In this document: piece by piece, positions 21,324-29,532 of the stretch
Layout: every line of letters begins with the position of its first letter
How positions within the stretch are numbered: the stretch's first letter is position 1
NCBI RefSeq assembly: GCF_021129235.1
Contig: NZ_JAJOMA010000002.1
Location: forward strand, 1 to 64,000
Source: Kineosporia mesophila
Lineage (GTDB): Bacteria > Actinomycetota > Actinomycetes > Actinomycetales > Kineosporiaceae
Reading direction: 5' to 3'
DNA length: 64,000 nucleotides
Notes under the pieces: model-generated
Seen by the model: only the letters and a program-made list of their open reading frames with translations
The model's database searches: none
Told to the model about the DNA's origin: nothing
Translations under genes and position numbers: made by a program

Positions 21324-21734
21324 TCAGGTCAGCAGCCGGGCAACGGCAGCGTCGAGATCCAGGTAGAGGCTCTCCTCGCCGTCCGGCACAACGGCTGCCG
21401 TGCGGTCGAGGAAGGTGCGGACGTCGTCCGCGCTGGCCTCCAGGACGGCCTGGCCGTCCGGAGAGGTCAGGCTGATCATGACCAGTTCGCGCCCGGTACC
21501 CCAGGAGGGCCAGACATGAACGTCACCGTCGCCGATCGGTGTGGTGAGACCGGTGCGGAGCAGGTCGCGGGCGAAGACCCATTCGACCTCCATACCGTCA
21601 CCGGAGAACACGGCCCGCACTGCGTACGGGTCGGACGCGCCGTAGCGCAGGCTCACCGGCAGGGGCACGGCATCGGCGTCTGCGACCACAAGACGCAGCT
21701 GAACGGACGCCTCAACGTCTACTTGCGGCTGCAT
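21324..21734 (-). CDS. ssgB: SsgA-like sporulation/cell-division protein, SsgB type
   Basis: 136 residues, the family's usual size. It contains the SALP-family core LPVSLRYGASDPYAVRAVF, VEWVFARDLL, GDGDVHVWPS and the C-terminal FLDRTAAVVPDGEES. SsgB-type proteins help position FtsZ at future septa during sporulation in Streptomyces, and a single SsgB-like copy is common in other morphologically complex actinobacteria. The start is ATG 21734 with AGGGAG upstream. Assignment to SsgB rather than another SALP rests on similarity recalled from memory. It supports a sporulating or complex life cycle. Confidence 0.85.
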   Translation of the reverse strand: MQPQVDVEASVQLRLVVADADAVPLPVSLRYGASDPYAVRAVFSGDGMEVEWVFARDLLRTGLTTPIGDGDVHVWPSWGTGRELVMISLTSPDGQAVLEASADDVRTFLDRTAAVVPDGEESLYLDLDAAVARLLT

Positions 21735-21963
21735 CGATCTCCCTCATCTTCGCCCCTTCATGATTCGCGGAACTCTTGGTTGCGCGTCACCGTTTCGGGG
21801 GGCACACAGGTGGCTTACGACGGCATCTTTCCCTGCCGGACCCCAACTGAAACCCGCCAACCGAGTGGTGATCTCAATTAGTGTTCGTTGATCTTGATAC
21901 CACAGGGTGCTTTGCTCACTCTCTGCAATCAACACTGCGTTCTACGTCAGGGGAACTGAGCTC

Positions 21964-22461
21964 GTGAACCGATCTGGTGACGGACCGGTGAAGCCGGCGT
22001 GGGAAGCCGGCGAAGTCGGACATGACCAGCAAGAAGATGATGAGGCGGATCTCGGGCCGCGAGTCTGGGTGCGACGCCTGAGGGCCTGGCGGGAGTCGCT
22101 CAGGGGCCGGCCCTCAACTAACCGTGCGTACCGGATCGTGGTGGGCCTCGTGGGAGGGGCAATTGTTGTCGGCGGGCTCGTCCTGGTGCCCCTGCCCGGC
22201 CCCGGCTGGGTGATCGTCTTCGCCGGATTGGCCGTTCTGGCGACCGAATTCACCTGGGCTGCCCGATTGGAGCAATTCGCCCGGAAACAGGTAACTGACT
22301 GGACGAAGTGGCTGATGGCCCAACCGCTCTACATTCGGGCATTGGTCGGTTTGGGTACGGCTTTGCTCGTCGTCGCCTTCTTCTGGCTCGCTTTTCTGAT
22401 CATCGGTCTTCCGGGTTGGATTCCCGAGGATTGGGTACCCGCGTGGACCGGGCTCACCTGA
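21964..22461 (+). CDS. PGPGW-motif transmembrane protein (TIGR02611-like)
   Basis: 165 residues from GTG 21964, with AGGGG about ten bases upstream. A charged cytoplasmic N-terminus (about 1-50) is followed by a helix pair around LVGGAIVVGGLVLVPLPGPG, which contains the PLPGPGW signature, then WVIVFAGLAVLATEF. Two more hydrophobic segments complete the C-terminal half (LVGLGTALLVVAFFWLAFLI). Proteins with this signature are widespread in actinobacteria and have no established function. Confidence 0.75.
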   Translation: MNRSGDGPVKPAWEAGEVGHDQQEDDEADLGPRVWVRRLRAWRESLRGRPSTNRAYRIVVGLVGGAIVVGGLVLVPLPGPGWVIVFAGLAVLATEFTWAARLEQFARKQVTDWTKWLMAQPLYIRALVGLGTALLVVAFFWLAFLIIGLPGWIPEDWVPAWTGLT

Positions 22462-22471
22462 CTGACTGACG

Positions 22472-22516
22472 GGGGACGCCGGCCCGCTCGCTTCGGTGAG
22501 GTGGCCCGGCGTCCCC
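22472..22516 (+). terminator. Hairpin terminator after the PGPGW gene
   Basis: GGGGACGCCGGCC pairs with GGCCCGGCGTCCCC with one bulge, ten bases after the stop codon. Confidence 0.7.
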
Positions 22517-22642
22517 TTGCCTCCCCGTACCCGTGAGACGGCCGGTCGAAGACCGCCCGGGGAGCCGATTGGGATGTTCAGGGGAAGGTTCGGTACAGTT
22601 CTCTCGTTCGGTCAGCCGCTCGCGGCGGATCGGGACAGCTCC

Positions 22643-22714
22643 GGGCGATTAGCTCAGTGGTAGAGCACTGCCTTCACACGGCAGGGGTCACTGGTTCGAA
22701 CCCAGTATCGCCCA
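22643..22714 (+). tRNA. tRNA-Val (anticodon CAC)
   Basis: Acceptor GGGCGAT/ATCGCCC and anticodon loop TTCACAC (CAC, valine). The bases after the discriminator are CCG, so CCA is not encoded. Confidence 0.95.
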
Positions 22715-22726
22715 CCGGAGATCTCA

Positions 22727-22761
22727 GAGGCTCGGTTCCCGTCATACGGGGGCCGGGCCTC
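22727..22761 (+). terminator. Terminator after tRNA-Val(CAC)
   Basis: GAGGCTCGGTTCCCGT pairs imperfectly with CGGGGGCCGGGCCTC around CATA, followed by TTCTCTGTT. Confidence 0.65.
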
Positions 22762-23055
22762 TTCTCTGTTGGGGTACGGGGGCGGTTGCCGTCGGATCGA
22801 AGCGGTTGCCGCGATCGAGGTCGAAGGATCCTGCCCGGGGCAGCGCGATGGGTGTCGGCCGGTTCTGCGTACTGGCTCCCGACGTGACCGGTGGCCTGGT
22901 CGCCGCCAAGCGCGAGTAATGCCAGGCTTTCTGGGGAGGCCCGAGGAGCTCGCACCGGCCACGCCGGACGGAGATGCGCAGTACTCCGACAATCTGCTAG
23001 ATTTCAGTACACCGAAGGACAGGGACGGTTCACCGGCCCAGTTCTCACGGTGCAA
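22762..23055. other. Spacer between two tRNA genes
   Basis: About 290 bases with no supported gene. It should hold the promoter of the following tRNA-Gly gene; the AT-richer stretch AATCTGCTAGATTTCAG near 22991-23007 is a candidate -10 region but was not resolved. Confidence 0.4.
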
Positions 23056-23128
23056 GCGGATGTAGCTCAGTTGGTAGAGCGCCACCCTTCCAGGGTGGAG
23101 GTCGCGTGTTCGATCCTCGCCGTCCGCT
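23056..23128 (+). tRNA. tRNA-Gly (anticodon TCC)
   Basis: Acceptor GCGGATG with CGTCCGC (one G-U pair), anticodon stem CCACC/GGTGG and loop CTTCCAG, giving anticodon TCC (reads GGA). CCA is not encoded. Confidence 0.93.
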
Positions 23129-23137
23129 CTGAACGGG

Positions 23138-23165
23138 AAGGCCCGAAGCTTAGGCTTCGGGCCTT
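23138..23165 (+). terminator. Terminator after tRNA-Gly(TCC)
   Basis: A perfect 12-bp stem AAGGCCCGAAGC/GCTTCGGGCCTT with a four-base loop, followed by TCTTCAT. Confidence 0.88.
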
Positions 23166-23284
23166 CTTCATGTGCGGGCCGACCTCACGGCTTGGGCCGA
23201 GGAGGCCGGCGCTCATGGTCAAAAGCCACGCTGGCGGGTGCTGTTCACGAGGTTCCCGGCGGGGCAGACCTCAGGGGCTGGGGC

Positions 23285-23647
23285 TCACCCCAGGGCCAGC
23301 ACCAGCCCGGCCGCGACGAGCACGGCGGCCGTGAGCCCGTGAACACCCAGTGCGGTGGCGGGTTTCCCACCGTTGGTGACCACGATGACGGCGTCCGCGA
23401 CCGGGGTGAGGGCCGCCGCGACCAGGGCCCAGCCGAGCGGGTCACTGCCGGCGGCTGCCCAGATCACGAGAAGCACCACGCCGGAGGTGATGTCGCGGAC
23501 ACCCTTGATGGCGGTCAGGGCGCGAAGGCTGTCGGCGGGAACGCCGAAGTCGAGCGTCGCCTGCCGGGGGACGAGCAGGAACCGGGCGCCGATGACGATG
23601 ATGGCGAGGCAACCGAGGATCGCGATCACCAGGGCGGTGGCATGCAT
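23285..23647 (-). CDS. DUF4267-type small membrane protein
   Basis: 120 residues with four predicted membrane helices (ALVIAILGCLAIIVIGARFL, VVLLVIWAAAG, GWALVAAALTPVADAVIVVT, LTAAVLVAAGLVLALG). The central RALTAIKGVRDITSGVVL is typical of DUF4267 proteins, whose function is unknown. The chosen start ATG 23647 has GGA upstream. It is divergent from a TetR gene, and the shared 58-bp gap carries direct repeats that look like the regulator's operators, so it is probably that regulator's target. Confidence 0.75.
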   Translation of the reverse strand: MHATALVIAILGCLAIIVIGARFLLVPRQATLDFGVPADSLRALTAIKGVRDITSGVVLLVIWAAAGSDPLGWALVAAALTPVADAVIVVTNGGKPATALGVHGLTAAVLVAAGLVLALG

Positions 23648-23664
23648 GAGGAGTCCTTTCCCGG

Positions 23665-23700
23665 GGTTATCTAACAAGGTTATCTAACCATGATAGATTA
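23665..23700. promoter_or_regulatory. Operator with two direct repeats between DUF4267 and TetR genes
   Basis: GGTTATCTAAC occurs at 23665-23675 and again at 23678-23688, followed by an inverted partial copy (TAGATTA, 23694-23700). TAGATT six bases before the TetR ATG could also act as a -10 for a leaderless transcript. Binding by the adjacent TetR protein is inferred from position. Confidence 0.65.
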
Positions 23701-23705
23701 CGGGT

Positions 23706-24248
23706 ATGTCACCCCGACCGGCTCCCGACCTGAACCAGCGGCGCGATCGAGTCGTCAAACTCGCCCGGACCCTCGCCGAGTCCGAGGGGTGGGGCGCCGT
23801 CACGATGCGCCGTCTGGCCGGGGATCTCGGCGTCACCCAGCCGGTGCTCTACTCGGCCTTCGCCTCGCGCCAGGCGCTCGTCGATGCCGTGGCACTCGAC
23901 GGTTTCGATGATCTGGCGGCGGCCCTGGAGGCGGTGGACTCCTCACCCCGGGCGCGGATGCGCGCCTACCTCGACCACGCCGCCGCCCACCCACGGGTCT
24001 ATGAGGCGATGTTCTCCCTGCCCTCAGGCCTGACCTTCGCGGCGGAGGCCACCCCGGCACCGCTCCGGCGGGCGTTCTCCGGCATTCGCGAAGCCTTTCC
24101 GGGCGCTGACGACACCAGGGCCGAGGTCGCCTGGTCGGTGCTGCACGGTCTGGCCACCCTTCACGCGGGCGGACGCCTGCGTGAAGGGCAGATGCAGGCC
24201 CGTCTCGACCTGGCCCACCGCCTGCTCACGGAGCAGGCGGTGGGTTGA
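23706..24248 (+). CDS. TetR-family regulator with WHG-like C-terminus
   Basis: 180 residues. The helix-turn-helix domain occupies about 12-58 (RRDRVVKLARTLAESEGWGA, VTMRRLAGDLGVTQPVLYSAF). The C-terminal domain includes HPRVYEAMFSLPSGLTF and VAWSVLHGLATLHAGGR, a pattern close to the WHG domain of some TetR proteins. It is divergent from the DUF4267 gene across an operator-like region, so local repression is likely. A terminator shared with the convergent GH16 gene follows. Confidence 0.88.
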   Translation: MSPRPAPDLNQRRDRVVKLARTLAESEGWGAVTMRRLAGDLGVTQPVLYSAFASRQALVDAVALDGFDDLAAALEAVDSSPRARMRAYLDHAAAHPRVYEAMFSLPSGLTFAAEATPAPLRRAFSGIREAFPGADDTRAEVAWSVLHGLATLHAGGRLREGQMQARLDLAHRLLTEQAVG

Positions 24249-24277
24249 GCTGCGGTCCCGGGACGGGACCGCAGCTC
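24247..24277. terminator. Bidirectional terminator between TetR and GH16 genes
   Basis: A perfect 13-bp stem GAGCTGCGGTCCC/GGGACCGCAGCTC with a five-base loop lies between two convergent genes. Confidence 0.85.
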
Positions 24278-24281
24278 CTCG

Positions 24282-25628
24282 TCACACCAGTGAGAACTTC
24301 TGTGCCGCAGCGCCGTTGCAGTCCCAGATCTGGAGCCGGGTGGCGTTGGCCGTGGCTCCCGACGGGGAGTCGATGCAGCGTCCGGTGGTCGGGTTCTTCA
24401 TCGAGCCGTCGGACTGCGCCACCCAGTTCTGGTAGCCGCCGCCGTTGCAGTTCGCGAGCTGCAGCTTGGTGCCCGCCGCGTTGGCGCCACCCGCGATGTC
24501 CAGGCACTTGCCCAGGGTCTGCAGGGTCTGGCCGCTGACGGTCCAGTGCTGGTCCTTGGCCGCGGACTGGCAGTCCCACAGCTGCACCGCGGTGCCGTCG
24601 CCCCCGGTGTCGTCACCGGCCACGTCGACGCACTTGCCGCCGGGGCCCTTGATGGTCTTGCCGGTCACCGTGCCGCCGCCGGAAGAAGCGCCCTTGTTGT
24701 AGACGGCCACCGAGTCGATGACGAGCTTGCCGCCGGAGACCGTGGCGGCGTTCGGGCCACCGCCGAAGGCGTTGGGGAAGCCGCCGCCGATCGCCAGGTC
24801 GTAGATGATGAAGAACGGGTGATCGATGGCGTCGGCCCAGGTGGTGGCGTCGACCTGGTTGGCCTTGACCGTGTAGAAGTTGTTGCCGTCCAGGTAGAAC
24901 CGGACCTGCTCGGGCGAGGTCGAGCGGTCGATCTCCACGGCGTAGTTGTGGAAACCGGTCGAGCAGCCCGCGCAGGGGCGTTCGCCCGAGGTGATGCCCG
25001 TCGACTCGTTGCAGGGGCCGCCCGGGTTGACGCCGCAGTGGATGGCGGAGAACGCCGAGGGACGGCCGTTGATGTTCTCCAGGATGTCGATCTCACCGGA
25101 CTTCGGCCACGTCACCCCGGAGCGCAGCGGGGCGCCGAGCATCCAGAACGCCGGCCAGTAGCCGGCGCCGTTGGCGGTGGTCACATCGGGCTGCTGGAGC
25201 CGGGACTCGATCCGGACCACACCGCCGGCGGCGGCGCCGAACGTGGCCGCCTGGGTCTCGACGCGGCCCGAGGTCCAGCCGGCGGCCGGGTCGGAGCCGG
25301 AGTGGTTCGCCTTCAGGACGAGGTGGCTCTGCCCGTCGTAGTACACGTTCGACGTGCTGTTGGTCATGGTCTCGATCTCGCCGGTGCCGAAGCTGCTGCC
25401 CGGGCCGGTGTCGTACTTCCATTTGCTCTGGTCCAGGCCGGTGTTCGCGGCGCCGTCGAAATCGTCGCTCCAGGTGAGCGTGAAGCCGGACGGGGTGGCG
25501 GGCACGGTGGCGCTGGCGCTCTGCGACACGGTGAACGCGGCGGCCAGGGCGACCGCCCCGGCGACGGCGACGAGGGGGAGAGCTCTTCTCGAGGCGCGGC
25601 GTTTCAGGAAACCCAGGGATGGGCGCAT
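24282..25628 (-). CDS. Secreted GH16 endo-beta-1,3-glucanase with CBM13 domain
   Basis: 448 residues. The signal peptide is about 1-40. The GH16 catalytic domain (about 45-315) shows the family active-site pattern in SGEIDILENING (E179, D181, E184), plus GAGYWPAFWML and HNYAVEIDR. A Gly-rich linker leads to a ricin-type CBM13 domain (about 325-448) with three QxW-like repeats (VQLWDC, LQLANC, LQIWDC). Such enzymes hydrolyse laminarin-like beta-glucans of fungal or algal walls outside the cell. The start ATG follows a GGAG site. Confidence 0.93.
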   Translation of the reverse strand: MRPSLGFLKRRASRRALPLVAVAGAVALAAAFTVSQSASATVPATPSGFTLTWSDDFDGAANTGLDQSKWKYDTGPGSSFGTGEIETMTNSTSNVYYDGQSHLVLKANHSGSDPAAGWTSGRVETQAATFGAAAGGVVRIESRLQQPDVTTANGAGYWPAFWMLGAPLRSGVTWPKSGEIDILENINGRPSAFSAIHCGVNPGGPCNESTGITSGERPCAGCSTGFHNYAVEIDRSTSPEQVRFYLDGNNFYTVKANQVDATTWADAIDHPFFIIYDLAIGGGFPNAFGGGPNAATVSGGKLVIDSVAVYNKGASSGGGTVTGKTIKGPGGKCVDVAGDDTGGDGTAVQLWDCQSAAKDQHWTVSGQTLQTLGKCLDIAGGANAAGTKLQLANCNGGGYQNWVAQSDGSMKNPTTGRCIDSPSGATANATRLQIWDCNGAAAQKFSLV

Positions 25629-25757
25629 GATCTGATCTCCGGAAGTCAGGGGGAACCGGGATGACCCGCCATTTCAGGGTGGCGGCGCGTCAGGGTATCC
25701 CCGCGCCCGGGCCGGGGGAACGGCCGGAGTATCAGCGGTCCTGCATTTGGGACGACT

Positions 25758-26492
25758 TTAGGGTTGGGACAACGAGCCGAGCCCTTCCACCGCCCGGTCG
25801 AGCCATTCGCCGAGCAGATGTTGCTCTGCCTCACTCAGCATGCCGAGCTGGGGAGCGACCGCGCGGAACGCGACCGTCGTGGCCAGCAGCCCGTTCTCCG
25901 AGGGGGCGGGCGCGTCCGTGAGGATCTGCCGCAACACTGCCTCGTACATGCTCCCGGCCAGACCCGCGTCCCTCTGCTCGGGCGGTGTGGTCAGGAGCGA
26001 CTGGATGGTGCCGATCCCGGCCGCCTGAATGATGTTGACGGCCCGCTCCTCGCTGACGCGCAGCCGCCCGGTCCGGGCCACCCGGTGCACCCGCGCCTCC
26101 AGCACGCGCTTGCCGGCCCGGGCCGACGGCGAATGGAGGACGCGGTCGGGGTCGCTCAGGAGGCGGAACAGGGCCGGGTTGGTGAGACCGAAGTCGATCT
26201 GCATCTCCCAGCCGGCCCGAAGGTCTTCCAGCGCATCGACATCGGCCGCCGACACCTTCTCCACGTGGGCGGCCTTCGCCGACACGAAGGTGGCCATGAC
26301 GTGCTCGGCCACCGCGTCGAGCAGACCGTCCTTGTCGCCGAAGAGCCGGTAGATCGCGGGGGCCTGGACGCCGGCCTCCTCCGCGACCCCCCGGGTGGTG
26401 ACCGCCGCGGGGCCGTGCTCGCGCAGGAGACGCGCGGCCACGTCGACGATCCGGGCGCGGTGGTCGCTACGCCGGCTGGGGGTTTCGGTCAC
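25758..26492 (-). CDS. TetR-family regulator of the adjacent NmrA reductase
   Basis: 244 residues. The N-terminal HTH ([40 protein letters not shown], then [10 protein letters not shown]) is about 12-60; the rest is a helical ligand domain. It starts at GTG 26492, divergent from the NAD(P)-binding reductase at 26588. The gap contains GATAAC repeats that are likely binding sites, a classic repressor/target arrangement. The inducer is unknown. Confidence 0.88.
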   Translation of the reverse strand: MTETPSRRSDHRARIVDVAARLLREHGPAAVTTRGVAEEAGVQAPAIYRLFGDKDGLLDAVAEHVMATFVSAKAAHVEKVSAADVDALEDLRAGWEMQIDFGLTNPALFRLLSDPDRVLHSPSARAGKRVLEARVHRVARTGRLRVSEERAVNIIQAAGIGTIQSLLTTPPEQRDAGLAGSMYEAVLRQILTDAPAPSENGLLATTVAFRAVAPQLGMLSEAEQHLLGEWLDRAVEGLGSLSQP

Positions 26493-26587
26493 GACTTGAT
26501 GATAACAACGATAACTATGGCTTGCTATCGGTGAGATTCCGACGTTACTGTCGGAGTGCTACCACTGATATCAACGAAGGGTCGATC
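26493..26587. promoter_or_regulatory. Divergent promoter with GATAAC repeats
   Basis: The AT-rich segment GATAACAACGATAAC with a partly inverted GCTATC nearby (about 26500-26530) lies between the TetR and NmrA genes. It is an operator candidate for the adjacent regulator; the exact half-sites are uncertain. Confidence 0.5.
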
Positions 26588-27442
26588 ATGATCATCGTCA
26601 CCGGGGCCACCGGCGCCCTCAACGGCTCGACCGTCGACCACCTGCTCGACCGCGTCCCCGCGCAGGAGATCACCGTGGTGGCCCGCGACGTCGCCAAGGC
26701 GCAGCGGTTCGCCGATCGCGGCGTCGCCGTCCGCTACGGCGACTATCGCGAACCGGATTCCCTCCCGGCCGCTTTCGAGGGAGCTCACCAGTTGCTGCTG
26801 GTTTCCTCGAACGACCTGGCCAGCCCCATCGTCCCGCAGCACCGCGCGGCGATCGACGCGGCCGTGAGCGTGGGAGTGGGCCGCATCCTGTACACGAGCC
26901 ATCAGGGGGCCGCGCCGGACAGCCCTTTCGTGCCCGCGCGCGACCACTTCGCGACCGAGCAGATGCTTGCCGACTCCGGCGTCGCCTGGACCTCGCTGCG
27001 CAACGGCTTCTACGCCCACAGTCTCGCCTGGCTGCTGGGGCGCTGGGCCGAGACCGGCCGGATCACCGTGCCGGGCGAGGGCCCGGTGTCGTGGACCTCG
27101 CGGGAGGACGCGGGTGAGGCCGCCGCGGTCGTTCTCACCTCGGGTACGGCCTACGACGGCCCGACGACGATCACGGCGGGTGCCGCTCCCACCTTCGAGG
27201 AGGTCGCGGTGATGGTCTCGGAGCGGGCCGGGCGGACCGTCACCTTCGAGGTGGCCGACCCGGAGGAGTGGGTCGCCGCCCAGGTGTCCGGTGGGCAGCC
27301 GGAATTCATGGCGCGGTTCCTGCTCGGCATGTACCGGGCGGCCGAGGAGGGCTTCTTCGCCGGTACCGACCCCCTGCTCAAGACCCTGATCGGCCGGGAG
27401 CCGGCGACGGTCCGGGACGTGCTCGCGGGCCTGATTTCCTGA
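26588..27442 (+). CDS. NmrA-like NAD(P)-binding oxidoreductase
   Basis: 284 residues from ATG 26588 (GAAGGG ribosome site). The Rossmann start MIIVTGATGALNGSTVDHLL carries a variant of the NmrA/atypical-SDR glycine motif. Later RILYTSHQGAAPDSPF and SLRNGFYAHSL match QorB-type quinone reductases of this family. These are soluble enzymes acting on quinones or redox signals; the substrate here is unknown. It is divergent from and presumably repressed by the TetR gene. Confidence 0.85.
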   Translation: MIIVTGATGALNGSTVDHLLDRVPAQEITVVARDVAKAQRFADRGVAVRYGDYREPDSLPAAFEGAHQLLLVSSNDLASPIVPQHRAAIDAAVSVGVGRILYTSHQGAAPDSPFVPARDHFATEQMLADSGVAWTSLRNGFYAHSLAWLLGRWAETGRITVPGEGPVSWTSREDAGEAAAVVLTSGTAYDGPTTITAGAAPTFEEVAVMVSERAGRTVTFEVADPEEWVAAQVSGGQPEFMARFLLGMYRAAEEGFFAGTDPLLKTLIGREPATVRDVLAGLIS

Positions 27443-27444
27443 GT

Positions 27445-27720
27445 CGGGCCGCCAGATGCTCCCGGTACAAGGCCGTGAGCCTGGTCGACGTGCTCCGGCA
27501 CGTCGAACATCTCGTCATGCCCGGCGCCGTCGATGATCTGGAGGTCGGCGGCGTGGGGGAGGTGGACGCCGGCCTCGGAGGAGCCGGTGTTGCCCTTGCG
27601 CCCGGCAACGATCACCTGCAGGGCTGGGTGAGCAGCCGGTCGACGAGGTGGAAGGCGTCGTAGCCGATCAGCAGCGAATCACTGCGGTACGAGGGGCCGA
27701 ACGCCGCGCTGCATCCTGCT
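27445..27720 (-). pseudogene. Frameshifted C-terminal remnant of an alpha/beta hydrolase
   Basis: Read on the minus strand, YRSDSLLIGYDAFHLVDRLL leads to LTQP, then after a frame change QVIVAGRKGNTGSSEAG, DLQIIDGAGHDEMFDVPEHV with the catalytic-His region GAGH, and after another frame change ALYREHLAARL. This is the usual ending of YcjY-like alpha/beta hydrolases. The nucleophile half is missing and two frameshifts are present, so it is a dead gene filling the 320-bp gap. Confidence 0.6.
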
Positions 27721-27764
27721 CACCCTGCTCGGGACCGACAGACGCGCACGGAATCAGACCGTCG

Positions 27765-29366
27765 TCAGCGTCCCTGATCGACCAGCCAGTCCCAGGCGTC
27801 GGCCAGGCTGCCGTCCAGGTCGCCGTCCGCGACCTCGCTCACCACGGCGTCAGGCACCGGGTACACCGCGTCCTGCTCGCCCGACATCCACAGGGTGACG
27901 AAAAAGGCGTTCTCCTTGAGGGTTCGGCGCAGGGCCGAGACCAGCTCGTCGTACTGCCCGTCGGCCAGGTCGTTCAGCGCCTCGACCGCCCAGGACGTGC
28001 CGTCGCGGGTGTCGATCCGGGCGTCGAAGGTGGCGTCGGCCCCGGCGTGGACCCCGATCCAGAACGGCTCGGCCCGGGGGTAGGCGCCGACCAGGTCCGC
28101 GGACGGGAACGAGTAGGTTCCCTCGGCCTCGCCCTCGCCGAACGCCTGGAACCGGAACAGCGTCCTGAGCTTGTGCAGGGCCAGGAGCGAGGCCACGGCC
28201 CGGACGTGCTCTACCTGGGTCTGCTGCCGCAGGCGGCCCTTCTCCTTGAGCACCGACCAGAAGAAGACCAGCAGGCCGTTCTGCTGCTGCGGCCACCGGG
28301 CCGGCGGCAGCCCGGCCAGCAGCCCGGCCAGGTCGCCCATGACCGCCACGGGGTCGAGGGGTTCGGGGGTGTCGTCCGGGGCCGGCTCGTCCGGCGGTTC
28401 CGCGATCGCGGGCAGCGGGGGAGTCACCGGTTCGCCGGGCGCGCGGCGCAGGTACGACAGGCTGCGCTGGATCATCACGTCGGTGATGTCCGTGTCCCCG
28501 TCGTCGAGACCGGCGAACTGCGTGACCTGCTTCATCGACGGCACCCACCAGCTGGTCAGGCGCTCGCCGATCTCGTCGGCGGTGAAGTCGACGGGGAGCA
28601 CGCCGCGCACGACGGCGAGCAGGCCGGGCTCCTCCTTGTCGAGGAAGTAGAACCAGTAGGGGAACTGGAGATCGAGATGCTGCACGAAGGTGCGCACCTC
28701 GGCGATCTCCCACAGCTCCTGGTCCACCTCGTCGTAGCCGTCGACGGTGATGACGACCGACTCCAGGCACAGCCGGGCGAGCAGCGGATTGCGCAGCATC
28801 GGGGTGAGGGCCTGGAGCACGCGGGAGACGTCGCGGGCCCGGACCTGGTCGCGCGTCACCACTACCGACCAGCGTCCCGGGCCCGACGCGATCATCGAAT
28901 CGGCTCGCCGGTCGGCGGATTCGGCCGGGACCAGGGTCTCGACGTCGTGCAGCGCCTCCTGCCCGGCGCGCAGCACGGCGGTGCCCAGGATCCGGGCGTC
29001 GTCCGGCCCCTGGGTCCGCAGTTCGACGAAGCTGCCGGTGGAGCACTCCACGTCGGCCCGGTGGCTGAGGTCGTCCTGGGCCAGCTCGGCGCGGACCACG
29101 GTGCGGACCTCGAACGCGGCCGCGATGGTGTTCTGCCGGCGGTCGAAGCAGATGCAGCGCTGCTGGGTGACGACGTGGAAACGGCTTTGCGAGTAGTCCT
29201 CGGGGACGATGGCGCGGATCCTCTCCCCGGTCCGCAGCAGGGGCTGGACGGCGAGCGCGATCACGCCGGCGCCCATCGGATCGAGCGCGCTCCCGATCAG
29301 CATGCGCTGTGCCGAGGGCGTCGAGATGCCCGGTCTGACCCCTTCACGTCTACCGTCGTGCGCCAT
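27765..29366 (-). CDS. Unknown 533-residue protein with PH-like N-terminal domain
   Basis: Start taken at ATG 29366 (MAHDGRREGVRPG); the open frame extends further but that part has shadow composition. Residues about 30-130 look like a bacterial PH-type beta-domain (ERIRAIVPEDYSQSRFHVVT, CICFDRRQNTIAAAF). The remainder is helical and acidic, with aromatic-rich segments (YWFYFLDKEEPGLLAVVRG, LVFFWSVLKEKGRLRQQ) and a Pro-rich insert near 300. No signal peptide or membrane helix. It is divergent from the second sigma-TM fusion across 166 bases, so shared control is possible. No family recognised. Confidence 0.6.
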   Translation of the reverse strand: MAHDGRREGVRPGISTPSAQRMLIGSALDPMGAGVIALAVQPLLRTGERIRAIVPEDYSQSRFHVVTQQRCICFDRRQNTIAAAFEVRTVVRAELAQDDLSHRADVECSTGSFVELRTQGPDDARILGTAVLRAGQEALHDVETLVPAESADRRADSMIASGPGRWSVVVTRDQVRARDVSRVLQALTPMLRNPLLARLCLESVVITVDGYDEVDQELWEIAEVRTFVQHLDLQFPYWFYFLDKEEPGLLAVVRGVLPVDFTADEIGERLTSWWVPSMKQVTQFAGLDDGDTDITDVMIQRSLSYLRRAPGEPVTPPLPAIAEPPDEPAPDDTPEPLDPVAVMGDLAGLLAGLPPARWPQQQNGLLVFFWSVLKEKGRLRQQTQVEHVRAVASLLALHKLRTLFRFQAFGEGEAEGTYSFPSADLVGAYPRAEPFWIGVHAGADATFDARIDTRDGTSWAVEALNDLADGQYDELVSALRRTLKENAFFVTLWMSGEQDAVYPVPDAVVSEVADGDLDGSLADAWDWLVDQGR

Positions 29367-29532
29367 GTCCACACGCGTGAGCTTAAGTTGCGTCTGGGGC
29401 ATCCAGGAAAAATCCTGGGACCTGCCGTGATTTCGGCCGGCGATTTCCGTCATTCCGGCGCCCCCGGATGAGTCATCAGCACGGGCATCAGGCCCACTGT
29501 GGCCCACCACGACTGCGGATTGGTTCGACACG

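Noticed and set aside
21744-21935. A 63-codon minus-strand open frame upstream of ssgB
   Set aside because: No motif, no ribosome site, and it covers the promoter region between two divergent genes.
27648-29471. A 607-codon open frame on the plus strand
   Set aside because: Antisense shadow of the 533-residue protein and the hydrolase remnant; no recognisable motifs.
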